DNA of 64,000 nucleotides from assembly GCA_021029095.1 (NCBI GenBank), contig JAJOHG010000020.1, forward strand, positions 558,001 to 622,000, in the 5' to 3' direction. The position numbers and the translations under genes were made by a program. Under the pieces are notes generated by a model that searched no databases, was not told the origin of the DNA, and was given only the letters and a program-made list of their open reading frames with translations. The DNA is from Phellopilus nigrolimitatus (lineage: Eukaryota; Basidiomycota; Agaricomycetes; Hymenochaetales; Hymenochaetaceae). This document shows, one piece after another, positions 1-13,800 of this stretch (position 1 is its first letter; each line of letters begins with the position of its first letter).

Positions 1-3000
1 GCCCGCGCTCGCTTCGCGAACCACGCTGTGCAGCGTCAGCCCGTCCAGCGGGGGGACCTGGCCATTCGGGCCGACCGACACGCCCGAGAGGCTGTTCGGC
101 GAGGATGGGCCCGAGACGGGGTGCGAGAGCATGCCGCCCGCGCCGACGAGGCGCACCTCATCAGTCGCGTCGTCCGCCTCCCCATATCCGTATCCGTACC
201 CACTCCCGTACCCATACTCGTACCCGTATCCATAGTCGCCGTACTCCGAGCCGCCATCCTCAATCTCGCCGTACAGGTTCGCGCCGTAGCCGTAGTCGAA
301 GCCGTATTCCTCACCAACATCGCCCCAGCTCGCCGCGCGCATCGCGCTCGTCAGCTCGTCCGCGCTCTTCAGCGCGAGTCCCGAGCTCCCGACGGCGGAG
401 CCCGAGCCCGCACGCGCACCCATGCCGCCCGCCGGGGCGCGCCCCGTGCTGACGCCGAGCCCCACGCGCCCGTTGCCAAACTCGTCCGCGCTCCGCCGCG
501 CGAGGCGCCGCGTCGCGAAGCTCGAGCGCGCGGAGCTGCTCGCGGGCGACACCGTGCCGCGCTTGCTCTTCCGGCCGCTGCTCCCGCCGCTGCTGCCCTC
601 GCCGAGGCTCGTGAGCGACGCGCGCGGGCGCCAGTTGAAGATCCGCGAGAGCGAGAGGCGCGCAGGTCGCGCGCGCGCGCGCCTTGTGCTCCTTCTCCCA
701 TTCCTGGCTCGCCTGCGACTCCTCCAGAGCCTGACGCTCGTATACTGCACGCTCGTCGTCCTCGTCAAGGATGTCGATGTCCCCGTCGCCGTCGGACGTA
801 AACCCCGCTGTGCTCGGGCTCGTGAGGTTCGAGCGCGAGCCGCTCATGGCGCGCGGCGTCGCTTTGCCAGACGCACGCGAGGCAGGGCGCGAGCGCGAGC
901 CGCACGAGCGGGAGAGCGAGTGTTCGCGCACAATCCCGTCCATCACGAGGTCCGGCAGCGTGCGGCGCTTCATGCTCCGCGGCGTGTCCGCGCCGCCGTA
1001 TATGTTGCTAGCGATCTTCTTCACGCCGCTTTTCACACCGCGATCGACGGCATCGACGACGCGCCTGCCGCGGCTGGGCCGGCGCTGGAGGCGCGCCTTC
1101 CGCGACGGTGACGGGCGCTTTCTTGCTTATAAACGAAAGCGGGGTGCTCGACCTCGCCGCGCCGGGTTCCTGTGCGTACGCAACCTCCTCGGGATCCGCA
1201 AAGCTCCTGTTCGCGTCGGCATTCGCGTACTGCTTCTTGTGCTTGAACGGCACAGCCGGGATGTACTTGCGCAGGCGCTCCCAGCGGAACTTGACGGTGG
1301 ACATCGCGACGTCCTCGTCGGCGGAGGTAACGTCAATCGGGTCGTGCAGGCACGGCGACGTCTCCGCGAGCCAGGCCTCGGGATTCGGGATGTCGCGCGT
1401 AATCCAGGGCAGGCTCTGCAACAAGTAATATTTAATTTAGTTAGTCTTCGTTCTTCCTTCTTTCGTAGACAAAACATGGAATGGAAATGGAAGTAACGAA
1501 GAACGTAATGATGAAGACATAAAAGAGAGGGGGGATGATGGGGGAAGGCGTTCTGCACGCACCTTGACCTCGTCCAGTGTGATCCGCTTCGAGCAGTCCT
1601 TCTCCAGCAACCTTTCTAACAAACTGCACCACGATGCCGCCCTCGGTGTCATCGTCCGGCACATGCACGCGCCCGCCAGTGTGCACCTTGTCGTACCCCA
1701 TCGTGCCGTCCACAAGGAAGTCCTCCGTGTGTATCATGTGGTACATCGCGAACTCCGTGCCACCGCTCCACGGTGTGCGCCCAAAGAGCAGACAGAAGAG
1801 CGTCACACCGAGCGCCCACACGTCGATCGCCTTTGTAATTGGCGGGCGCGCCGGCCACGAGGCGTCGCTGTCCTCGTCGGCAGCGGCAGCGGCTGCGACG
1901 TTAGGGTCGAGAAAGGAAGAGGGGTCCGGGTCGGGGATGGTCGATTGCGTCTCGCCGAGATGTACGTTCTCGCGGTCGGGTGCTTCCTCAGGCGGCAGGT
2001 TCCCGGGTGGGCGGGGTGTTAGTCTCGTCGTCTACATGCGCGGGTCGTCGCGGCGTATTCACTGTCGGGGCCTTATCCATATCTGCGCCGTCTCTCCCAG
2101 TCACTGTCGATAACCGCTTTTCTCGTGCTCGCACCCTCGTTCCCAGTCTGCTCCGCCTCCGACGAGCGACCCGCCCCCATCTTCTTCATCAGCGCCGCGG
2201 TGCGCTCCGCTCCGAACTCCCATATAATTTCGGGCGCGAGGAAGCTCGGCGTACCCGCCTGGCGCGATAGTCCGCCGTCGTCGAGGAGAATCGGGTCGAG
2301 GGAGCCGACGAGCGACGCAAGGACTTCGGCCTCCACCGCAGCATCTTCAGGCGGCGGTAGTGAGGCGGATGCGACGCTCGAAACGAGAACGCTGGTCGAA
2401 GCAGCAGCAGACTCGTCCTGCGCACGTCCTTTCCCCTTCTCCTTAATCTCATCCCTGCTCCCCTTCCCGCGCCAGCCGCCCATCCTCTTCCTCGGCGTCT
2501 CCTGCTCCTTCTTGCGGCGGTCTTTCTTGCGCCGCTCGAGCGCCTCGCGGTACGCGTTGCTGTGCCTGAGCGCGTCGATGCGCTGGGCGGCACTGAAGTG
2601 CGACACGCCGAAGTCCGTGATCTTGACGTTCTTCCGGTCGGCGGTCCACAGAAGGTTGGCGGGTTTGATGTCGCGGTGGACGATGCCCTGGTGGTGGAGA
2701 TACTCGAGGCCGAGCACGACGTCGCGGCAGATGCGGCGGGTCTGGTCGACGCGCAGACACGGCCGGCCGTTGCTGTCCCGCCACTTGACCTCGCCGCCGC
2801 CCATATACTCCATAACGAGCAGGATCTTGGACATGAGCCGGTCGTTGATGACCTCGTAGAGCTGCACTATCTGGCCGTGCTTGCATTTCTTCATGATGGC
2901 GATCTCGCGGAGGACCTTCTTCTCGGTGTTCTGGAGCTGATCGACGAGGCGTGGGCGCGTGCCGAAACCGCCGTTGGAGCGCGGGATGGCACCCTGGTTC

Positions 3001-3566
3001 CGCTGGCGCAGCTGTTCCTGCTTCGCCTCTTTAGGGTTCTTGCGCTTGCACGCCTTGATCGCCTGCAGCAGCAACGTCATAATGCATTCAGTTATTCACA
3101 GCACGAAACAGGACGAGAAACAGGGGACGCACCACGATGAGATTCTCCCTCCTGATATCGAAGCCCTTGTAGACTTCGCCGTGCTGGCCGTTTCCGAGGC
3201 GGTGGCCGATGAGGTACTGGTTGATGACGGTGTGGTTGTTCTGGGTGTCGCGCACGACGTTGATTGTGCTGGTCATGACGACGTCGGTCGGCGGGTGGGC
3301 CGAGGCGAGGGCAAAGGCGTGCTGGACGCGGGGCCGGCGCCGGGAGTAGGGGGAGCGAACATGGGAGAGCGGGAGCGGGAGTGGGCAGCCGGGCCGTGGT
3401 GCGTGACGAGGTAGGGCGCATACGGGCTCGGGCACCTGTTGTTGTGCGGGCCCTGTTGGGCGTGCATGGAGGCGGAGGAGGCGGCGCCGGAGGAGTAGGC
3501 GCGGTAGGGGCTGGTGGGGGGATGTTGGAAATGGTGATGTGCGTGCGGAGGGGACATGGCGTGCAT
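1..3566 (-). CDS. CaMKK-type serine/threonine protein kinase, 3' end outside the window
   Basis: Upstream kinase of the Snf1/AMPK pathway by family (CaMKK; Ssp1 and Elm1/Sak1/Tos3 group). Visible in order: a His/Pro/Ser-rich N-terminus (ATG at 3566), glycine loop LGNGQHGEVYKG near 3170, an intron, AIK lysine at about 3060, HRDIKPANLLW near 2690-2660, DFG in KITDFGVSHFS near 2620, TPSFLAPEI near 2240 and WALGVTLFCLLFGRTPW near 1810. The CaMKK signature GGRVHVPDDDTEGG lies near 1660-1630. The C-terminal tail is Ser/Gly/Tyr-rich and stays open to base 1. About 110 basic and Ser-rich residues are inserted between DFG and APE. Between 2140 and 1986 an intron with a CTAAC branch site, or two compensating frameshifts, must be assumed. 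One-base breaks are seen at about 1621, 1111 and 680. The kinase may instead start at MTSTINVV (3275), because the upstream frame stops on that ATG. Confidence 0.85.
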
Positions 3567-5924
3567 TATGGCAGTCTATAAACGAGAAACGCAACTAGCT
3601 GGACAGAGGCGGATTCATACGCATTTAAGTTTTCGAGATGGCGTCGACGCCGCCAGCCGTCGCAGAGACGGACGACGACGATGAGAAGGGGAGAGAGAGA
3701 GGAGGGAGGGCGGAAGAGAGGGAGGAAGGAGATGGTGGTCAGAAGGAGAGAGAGGGAGAGAGGAGTGACTGTCTGGGGGATCGCTGTCTAAAGGGATCAG
3801 GAACAACCGTCTTCTCTTACAAAAACATTTATTTTCGTTTTTATACATATTTATATTTTATGGTTTGTATTTTATATTTCACATCTTATTTTTCTTCCTT
3901 ATTTCAAGCAAGGCGCTCGTTGCCACACGTACACGTATGTGCTACGGCCGCCGACGCGGAATGCGCGCACCCTCGGGGTCGAAGACGCAACGTCGACTCG
4001 CAGAGGGCGCCCACCGGTCGACAGTCGCGCCCGCCAAGCGCACGGTATTTGGCCGAGCGGCTCTGATCGACTCCATCAACTCCATCAACGCACCGCCAAT
4101 CGTCTCCCACCCGTTTCTCAATCAATTACTATACAACTGCTCAAAAAGGGTCTGATCCTGTGTACATGTACGTGTATGGCGGCTGGTTCTGTCCGCGAAG
4201 GTTCTTACATAATCCTCCTGCCGACCCTCCCGCCCGCATCCCGCCCCCAGACACTGCCTTCAGTCGCGCACCCTTGATTACCTTCCGACAATCAGGCAGG
4301 ATCCAGCGCGTCGGCAACACCCCGCGGCGCCGTGCAGCTGGGCTGGGGACCCCGAATCCGCTCCGACGCGTCTCCCGTAATGTGTATGCAACGAACGTTC
4401 CCTCTCGACTGCGGCTCTCACACATGATATTAATACGACGGATAAGCGCGCTCCGTCTTCTCTCGACTCCCGCCTCCCCCTTTTTCGCACCCGACGTTCG
4501 ATCGGGCGCGGTACGGCCGGTAATTAATTTAAGTATATATTCGAATCCCCTTCGACCGCCACACGCATACACCCTCGCAACTCCGAGTCTAGAATCAGAA
4601 ACCAGCCCAAGCAAAAAAACAAGCGACGGCGTAAACAGGAAACAGGCGCGCCGGCCCAGCAACCTCGGACGACGCGGCCTAATAGTAATATGAACGGACC
4701 CGGCGCGGGCCCTCTTCAAGCTTCCAAATTTCTGATGGAGTGCCGAATCCATATACGCGCGGGCTCGCGACTGCACACCCGCTCTCGCAGCAGCAGCCTC
4801 GAACGGCGCAGTCTGCCCTGCCTCCGCCGCCGTCAGCGAGCAGGACCCACCCTCCAACGCACGCATATAACCACACCCACACCCAACTCGTCCCCCCAAT
4901 CAAGCTCCGGGCGCCCAAGCAACCGCCGCGCCCCAGGCCCCAGGCCCCCGGCGCCCGGAAAGAAAGAGGGTCGGGGCCCAGAGCCCGAGGGCCCGCGATC
5001 GCCCATTGAGCGAAGCCTCCGCGAAGAAGAGGCCGGGAAGAAGAAGGGGGTGCGTGCGCATACACGTACTGCCAGCAGCGTGACGTACGTACGTACGCTC
5101 GGCGTATTATTACATGTCCCATGCGCAGGCTTACTATCGTTCTGCGTCTCCGGAATTTCATTCCCCGGCCCGACGTGCAGTATCAATGTCACGCACATGT
5201 ACATCCGCCAACGCCAGACCCGCCAGGTCCCCCTTTGATCCAGCTCATCCTGATCGTGATCCCCTAAGTGCCCGATCAGCAGCCCAAGCCGAACACGAAA
5301 CGCATACACTCGTCCCCCACATCAGCCTGAGGTCATAGCAGCACTAGCGCCCCCCTCAGACTTCGCGCGTCCGAACAGCGACATTCGCGGTCCAGAACGT
5401 TCCCCCGATAATACTGTCCGCAGTCGGACGGCGCCCCAGGGACGATGCGCGTGCGGAATCAAAATAACAACGAATAATAGTGAATAAGAGTATTCTGGGC
5501 GTCTGACACCAGTTCGGACGTGTGCGAAAGACACTGTAATGCCAAAGAGAGGGAATGTTTATTTTGCGTATGAGGTACGGCTCATATAACTATCGGAAAT
5601 GAATTGTGTGAAGGACGAGACGTCACAAACCGGTTTGTTCGTAGATTAAATATTCTTCCAACGCAAGAGGTATCTTGAAGAGCATATGCATACATACCAC
5701 TTCTCGAATGTTCGCGAAGGCCTGTGTACACGAACCTCAGGACGGTGTCAAAGAGCGTCGAATGGCGCCTAAATTCCATACACAGCTCATTTGCATACAA
5801 CTCCCGGTATAAATACACACCAATCCAACAAAGCAGATCCCAGAACTAAGCCAAGAACGCATTTACATTGAATTAGCCACCATCACCGTCCCCCAACAAT
5901 CCCGCCAATCACCGCCCCTTAAGC
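3567..5924. other. Long intergenic region, probable promoter and leader of the CaMKK gene
   Basis: No frame here has a recognisable protein or a believable exon chain. Open frames in the GC-rich part (4140-5340) overlap on both strands and look like chance. The region holds a purine-rich tract at 3683-3767, an AT-rich stretch at 3820-3905 and a short ACGT run at 5083-5096. Both flanking genes are on the minus strand, so this is the upstream region of the kinase gene. Confidence 0.5.
3683..3767 (+). repeat. GA-rich purine tract
   Basis: About 85 bases of almost pure A/G on the plus strand with GAGAGAGA runs, some 120 bp upstream of the first ATG of the kinase gene. On the coding strand it is a CT-rich tract. 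Fungal promoters often carry such pyrimidine tracts near the transcription start, so a core-promoter role is possible but unproven. Confidence 0.6.
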
Positions 5925-8531
5925 CTACACAAGGAAGCGCTCCATCTCCTCCCCGCTCTCCCCCTCGCCCCCACTCACGCCCCTCCCCCTCCGCCTCACC
6001 CACCTCACCGCCCCGCCCGCCCGCGCCTTCGCCCACGCCCACGCGCGCGCGCGGCCCCGCCACACCCAGTGCGCCGCCGAGTCGACGCGCTCGGGCCGCA
6101 CGCGGTGCTCGCCGTCCACGACCGTCGCGAGCGCCGCGCCCGTGACGAGGATCGCGGCGAGCGCGCTCGCGGCGGCGATCATGAACATGATGACCATCTG
6201 CAGGCGCGCGGCCTGCTGCACGGGCGCGCCCCCGAGCAGCGCGCCGGTCATCATCCCTGGGATCGAGATGATTCCGAGGACGCTGTGGGGAGAGCGGTCA
6301 GCGCTTTCCTGGTTCGCGGACGGATTGTGTTTAGAGTAAATAAAAAAGTAAAAAAAGAACGAGGGGGAAGGTTTGGAAGAAAAGGAAGAAAAGCCGACAA
6401 AAAATAAGGGGTAAAGCATCCGTCGTGCAGTTGTTTGTGAGAGATTGAGATTGCGAGATGATGACAACAGTATAGCAGCCTATTACAGGATTCAGGCGAG
6501 CATATAGACAGACATTGAGGAACATGTTTTAACGGGTCCAGATTGATGATCGAAACATAACGCAGCAAGCTCTCGGAAGACAGATACTGAGCCGAGCACC
6601 GGGGACGAGCAGGCAACAATAGCGAGACAAACAAGGGGAAACGCGGTAGCAGAAATCACGCAGTCATACGCGAATGTATTCAGAATCCGCAAGCCATCCA
6701 GTAGCCGAGAGTGGTGCCCCCCGAGCACGCTGCAGTGAGTAATCGTTTCTGATCCTCGCATCCAGATCATCGTTCTGGCGCACCGATTGAATAGCGAATC
6801 CCGGCGGCGGAGAAGGTTTTATTTTGGGATATGGTTGGCCACGCAAGCCCGTAGAGTCAAAACCGTTGCACGAGGTACACCGAATAGGCAAGGTAGCGAC
6901 CAGATGCCAGGAAGGCGGGATGGAGCCATGATGCGATGGTGACTATGTGAAAATTGCCAGCAGATGCATCATACAGATAATTGATCGACGAATTGGCACA
7001 AAGGAGGAGTCGCACAGGAAGGCGCCAAGTCGAGGGATAAACTGGGCAAAATCGCAGAACTCTTCGAGAAATTTTGTTGAGCCAAAGCTAGCAGAAATAT
7101 CTCGGGCGGAGGATACAGTTCTCGCAGAGAGGATCGGCGCCTGCCGCTTCAAGACTGGCAGGCCGGGCTTCACTTGAGTATATTTAGAAGATATAAACAG
7201 GGGTGTCCAAGAAGGCCTTTGATGTGACTTGCCAGATGATATGACCAGCGAGTGTATAATAACATGACGCAAAAAGCTCTGGCAATGGACGGGAAGAAGC
7301 AGTTCCAGACATAGCGTTAGCTAGAATAGACTGCTGCCCGAGGGAAATGGTAGCAGAGAAATGGGGTGACATTACCAGGTAACTCGAGACTTCTGAGATA
7401 TTCGGAAGTAGATATGTGGGAAATGAAAGGCACAGTTACGCTGTATCATACGCACTGAAGCCTCTGGCTGCGCTTCTCTTGGAGCACAAACAGAATGCAA
7501 GAAGTAGAAGGGTATCAAAAATGTATAACCCACCTCATTTGATTTATGGGAGGCGTGAGCGCCAGGCGAAGTGCTTCCTTTGCGACAGGCTGGCAAGCTT
7601 CTAAGCGCGATGCCCCAAATGCGAGGTAGGTTTCAATCTTATCGCGGTTCTCACTGCACAAAACATAAGAGGTCAATGTTAATTAGACAGGACTTAATAT
7701 TTTCATAAAGCGAACGATCGACTCGGCAGATAATTTCAGCAGAAGAAAAAGGTTCAAGAGTGCCGGAAAGGAGGGAGGAGGACGAAGATGTACTCAACTA
7801 TACCTCTTTCAGCACAAAGTTGAGAGTAATGACCACACCGGAGATCGTCGAGCCACATAACATTCCAACGATAGGGACTTTGAAAACAAACTGTGAGTTT
7901 GGGGATATGGGGTCTTCGCATCTATTGTAGTAGTGAAACAAATCAGGCATTTACTGTATTGGTCTGGAGTCCAAAATGGCTGCGATTGACATTGCAAATT
8001 TCGTCCCAAGGATAGAGACCGGAATTGTGGAGCATAGCATGCTCAGAAGAACGATAGGGAACTAGTCGAGCAAACAGTCCCTAAGTCAGCTAATTATATG
8101 TACCTTTGCGATGAAAACGCAGTAAGACCGACCATGCGGTCAAACCGCATTTTTGCTTTGTTTACGACTGTCCAAAAAAGATCTCAAAAATTACATTAGA
8201 AAACAGGAAGGTAGGAGCTCACCGACTTCAATTGTCCCCAGGAGATTGAGCAAAACTGGAGACCAATGTTGCTAAGAGCCTGGGAAATCAGAGGTCACTA
8301 CTTACAGGCAAGACCAGCAACTCCCCATGGATTCTCCGCTTCAAATATCTTCTGCAATACAAGGGCCATGAGTGCGAGCTGCACAACGCATCTCACTGCA
8401 GCCGTTATGAGCGGCATCCCAACACCGAGACCAAAGCCATATGAGACTATCGCATCAAATGCAACGAAAGCAAAACCCAAGCCAACATTTCCCCAAGTCA
8501 GAAGGGCTGTAGAATCGGCGCGCTCGTCCAT
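5925..8531 (-). CDS. UPF0014/FetB-like multi-pass membrane protein (ABC permease-type)
   Basis: Member of the UPF0014 membrane family, which includes bacterial FetB, the membrane part of an iron-export ABC system, and plant ALS3-type proteins. Exons from the ATG at 8531 encode: a first hydrophobic segment ending near 8300; PVLLNLLGTIEV near 8265-8230; VVNKAKMRFDRM near 8150; FPIVLLSMLCSTIPVSILG near 8050; VPIVGMLCGSTISGVVITLN near 7870; IETYLAFGASRLEAC near 7620; and IISIPGMMTGALLGGAPVQQA near 6280. The last is the conserved PGMM signature. The final exon ends at 5925 with an Arg/Gly/Trp-rich tail. The splice between 7534 and 6282 joins in frame (ATG AG + C GTC) and makes a 1251-bp intron. 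No ATP-binding partner is next to it. Substrate unknown; iron or another metal is a family-based guess. Confidence 0.8.
6283..7533 (-). other. Unusually long intron of the UPF0014 gene
   Basis: The donor GTGGGT at 7533 and the acceptor CCCCACAG ending at 6283 join two adjacent conserved blocks (ALTPPINQM and SVLGIISIPGMM) without losing a residue. The intron is 1251 bp, about twenty times the usual length in this window. I found no clear terminal repeats, transposase or second gene inside it. Confidence 0.7.
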
Positions 8532-9784
<1,253 letters not shown>

Positions 9785-10836
9785 AGCAGATGCAACAATG
9801 GTTAAAGATATCTTTACAAGTTCGGCAAAAAGCTATAACAAATAATAGTACGTTGATTTCACACTGATCCTTTGTAACTCCCAACGAAACCTCACGATCA
9901 CAGAGGCTTGAAAACAAAATTGACTACTATGATTTCTGCATCTCTTAGCCCAGTTGTAAGATTAAAATTTCGCCTTGTTTGAGCCTTTGGCTACACCTAC
10001 GAAACATAACTTCGTTAATATGCTTCTAACCATGTATTTTTATTGTGCCAAGTAATTAAATTGTCTTCGAAGTCATCTAGGACACCTATGGGACTTCTGT
10101 AACACCTGTGACCTGTTGATAGGATAGTGCATATATACTGTCATTCTCAAGATAGCTTCAAATTCTCCTTCACATAATATCATGTTTATGTTTAGAACAT
10201 ATTCTCCTCTCATTATATGAAAAAATAAGTGCTGGTTCAAAGGGAGAAAATGTGTGCGGAAGGCAGAATGTATTATGTCACACCAAGTTGCAGTTACCAT
10301 TTTAGTACACTTTGACAGTATTTTGAGCATTTCTCAAGCAATACTGAGCCTGGCTGGCTCACACTTGGTAGACAGTACTTTAGTATGTATTGAAGCTCGA
10401 AATCGCAAAAATTAAATTAAAAAACGGTCGAGAAATGGGTGTTTAAGGCGGGTGTCCCATTGACCGGTGGTGTCCCATTGACCGGTGAATGACTGTACAC
10501 ATGCTCCTTGATTAAAAATCTAAAGAAGCTAATAAAAAATATACCTCCGTTTTCTGGCCCGGCAGCAGTAAGAGGGACAACGGGAAACTTGCCACCGGGA
10601 CACTGCTCGAAGTGTGTTAAAGATCCAGTCTCATGTCAGCTCTTTGGGTGACTTCTGATGAATATCGCTGCTTCATGTTTGCTAGACAGAGACATTATAG
10701 AATACATGTGCTAATAACGAATAAGTAAATACATGTACGTGGTATCTTCAGTCCGAAGACATTGCCTGATTGTCGAGAATGCAGGATACGGTATACGAGA
10801 GGTTACTTGATATCAGAGAATGGTATATATGAGAAA
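9785..10836. other. AT-rich intergenic region between convergent genes
   Basis: Lies between the 3' ends of the YggS-like gene and gene A. It is AT-rich, with no supported exon. It holds a perfect 18-bp direct repeat at 10451-10486. No transposon ends or hairpin could be paired with confidence. Confidence 0.5.
10451..10486 (+). repeat. Perfect tandem 18-bp repeat (two copies)
   Basis: The unit GGTGTCCCATTGACCGGT occurs twice without a gap in otherwise AT-rich DNA. The core is GC-rich compared with its surroundings. It may be a relic of a mobile element end, or a binding site pair; nothing in the sequence decides this. Confidence 0.75.
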
Positions 10837-13800
10837 CTAATCCAATGAGGTCGGGTGGTCGGCATCGGGAGGGAAGCGCAGGCGAGCAAGGAGCACACTG
10901 TCCCAAGGACGCGACGGTAGCACTTCCGATACTTTGCTCGCCGCAGCGTGCTGGCCAGGCACGTCTTCATGGTAAGAGGGACCGGCAGCAGCCACCGTCT
11001 CGGTGTCGATCGAGAAGGCGCCCCATTTTTGTCCTGGCCTCGGAGGAGCAAAGACATTAAAGTGGACTTGCCCATCAGGGTTGTTGTGGTTCACGAAGAG
11101 ACCGTAATCTGGAGCGTCAAGAGTGCCGATGACTGGTAGTGAAAAATTAATAAGATATCGGGACAGATTGGACACAACGACTCGCCCAAGTATACGTCTT
11201 CCTTTTGCAAGCGATGTTCCTTTCCATATAGTGTCAGAATGCGTTCGATATTTGCCTCAAACCACTTTTTAGGTGTGTATAGGTCATCGACGTATCGATA
11301 CATCATCGTTTCGACATACAAATACGCGCTCTTATGCCTTGCCCGAATGGGAAAAGAAACACGACGACTGACATTTTGTCTAATTTGAGTGAATCTTTCA
11401 GTCTTGGCATTAAACTCTGATAAATGGGGAGATGTAAACTGACTGAAAGTCTCCTGAGGTCCTGCTGCGGAACCACAGCAGCCCTTGTATGGTATCCAAG
11501 CTACGTTGAGCTATGGTACGCCTGTCCTGGCGCTGGCTTCCCTTCGTGACCTTTCCATAGCCATAAAGGTTCGACATGCCGTCTGCTTTACCGCCTGACG
11601 ACTTCGGCGGGTCAAAAGCATTAAAGAGAGTGACAAACGAGCCGCTGGGACGTGAAAGGTATCCGACAGCTCCCAAGGCAACAGGTGAGGGAGCCCAAAG
11701 AGGCAGAGTCACTATCACGATGGTGAGAACGAACAGAAAGGTAAATGACGACGTATTATGACGTACGGGTCGGATGAAAGTTGTGTTGCAAATGCAATCT
11801 GTAGCGGCTCTCATTTTTGCGCTGCGCAATTTGCTCGTCCGCAGGAGGAGGCGATTCTACGCGCTCCAGTTCGAGCTCAAGTCCAGGACCGTTTCCATAC
11901 GAGCCAGCACTTGTGCCCGTAGATCCAGTACGCGACGACGAGGTAGATTCATTCGTGGGAGTTGCGCCTTCCGACTTGCTCCGCATACGCTCATCCCTGG
12001 CCTGAAGGTCATCGGGAAAAGCTTTGAGGAATCCGGAAGCTTTGGGGGTTCGGGAAACTTGACTGGTTTGTATTCGACTGGAGATGCACCGTTGCTCCCT
12101 GGCTGCTTGTCCTCTTCACGGATAGGCGTGATGATTCGCTGCATGGGAATACCACCAGGAGAGAGCGATGTCGGCCGGAGGGATGGTGATGAGGGTCCTG
12201 GACTTGAACTAGCAGACGTTGACCGGCGTGAAATGTGCCGACGCTCATCGGACCCATCTGGAAGCGTGTAAAGATACAATAGGCAGTGAAGGAAGGTGTT
12301 AAAACATACCGATTGGTAGCTCAACAGGCTTCATATCGGGTGAATGTCTTCGTATCGAATCCTCGTTGAAAAGCTCGGCTTTCCCTCCCAAAGACGGCGA
12401 ATCGGTGTATTTACTTAAGCCTTGTTTCCTGAGTTCACGAATTATTTTTTGGAACGTTGGTCTGGATGATGCATCGCGAGCCCAGCATGATTCAATAACG
12501 GCCAGAATACCTTTGGAGGCGTTAACGGACGTGATAGGAGGGCGCTTATTTTCTTCTATAAACGAATGTTAGATGACAAATTGAATATAAACGAACCAGA
12601 CTTGCCAAGGACGAGACGGCGATATGATTCATCGTCTATCATGTTCCATGGGAGAACGCCCTCTGCAAAAATTTCTACGCAAACAATTGCAAAAGCATAT
12701 ATGTCGACTTGATATGTGAGACGGCCAGATGAAAACCCGTCGATAATCTCAGGTGCTTGCCAGCGTAATGTACCTCCTGCAGAGACTATCGTAAGCCAGG
12801 CGTTGACGGACTTTCAATAAACACTTAGAGCTCACGGGGAGGATGGCTTCCGCTTAAACGATAAGCTTCACTCTTCATTTCGCTCTGACCGAAATCTGTA
12901 ATGACGCAATGTTTATTATCATCAATTAGCACATTAGTTCCCTGCCGTCGACTGAATAAGCGCAATAAAACAATGAAGTAAATCTGCCCCACCTTCAGGT
13001 CGCCATGCATGACACCTTGCCGATGCAGATAAGCCATGCCCTTCGCTATCTCGTACACCATTTTCCGCTGGATAGCACCTTCAACGGGCTTCTTCATTGC
13101 GCGCAGGTAGTCGACGAGGTTGCCATTTTTCATGTACGGACTAACAAAGAACCATGGCGGGTCGCCCGTCGCCGAGCTCGCACCCAGGAGTGTATGCACA
13201 TGCGGGTGCTCTAGCGCCTTCCACACAGTCATCTCGTGGATGAAGATCTTCTGCGGAGTCGATAGCGCGAGCACCTTGACCGCAACGGTATGGTTCCGCC
13301 ACGTTGCGCGATATACGTCGGAAAAATAGCCAAAGCCGATCTTCTCCTCCAGGTCGATCTCGTATCTACTTTGCGTCAGCGTTCATGCCCGTTAAAAAAG
13401 TATAGCAATGCATACCGAGTTATTGTCCAGCTAGGCAAATTGAGCATTTGTCCTTTGCTCAAACGCCTCAACGCGTCGATCCCGGTTTCGATGAATTCCC
13501 GATCGAGTGTATCCCGTTCCCCTTTAGCGGACAAACCACTTGTACGCCATTCATACTTCTTCCCGCTCTTTCTACTGCCCTTCGACTTGACGCTGTCTAC
13601 TGTCAGGCGCCTTCGCAAACCACCGAACCCGAGCGGACCCGATCCCTGCTTTCCCTCTACCTCTGCGCCACCTTCCCCGACAGCTTCCCCGTTGTTTACC
13701 TCCACATCTTGCACGTTGAGCTCCAGCTCGGCGGTCTCCTCCTTCTCGCGCTCTTTCTCGAGCGCGCGCTGTAGCGTTTTGATCGCCTCGGGCATCTCTT

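Noticed and set aside
28..1111. Plus-strand Arg-rich open frames
   Set aside because: They are antisense shadows of the GC-rich C-terminal tail of the minus-strand kinase.
4535..4560. TTCGAATCC resembling a tRNA T-loop
   Set aside because: No matching acceptor, D or anticodon arm could be folded around it.
4141..5309. Several long open frames on both strands, up to 252 codons
   Set aside because: They overlap one another in GC-rich DNA, are rich in Arg/Pro/Ala as expected by chance, and none has a known motif or splice partner.
6069..6407. Plus-strand frame opposite the last exon of the UPF0014 gene
   Set aside because: It is the complement of a conserved coding exon.
6283..7533. Transposon inside the long intron
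   Set aside because: I could not find terminal inverted repeats, a target-site duplication or any transposase or reverse transcriptase motif.
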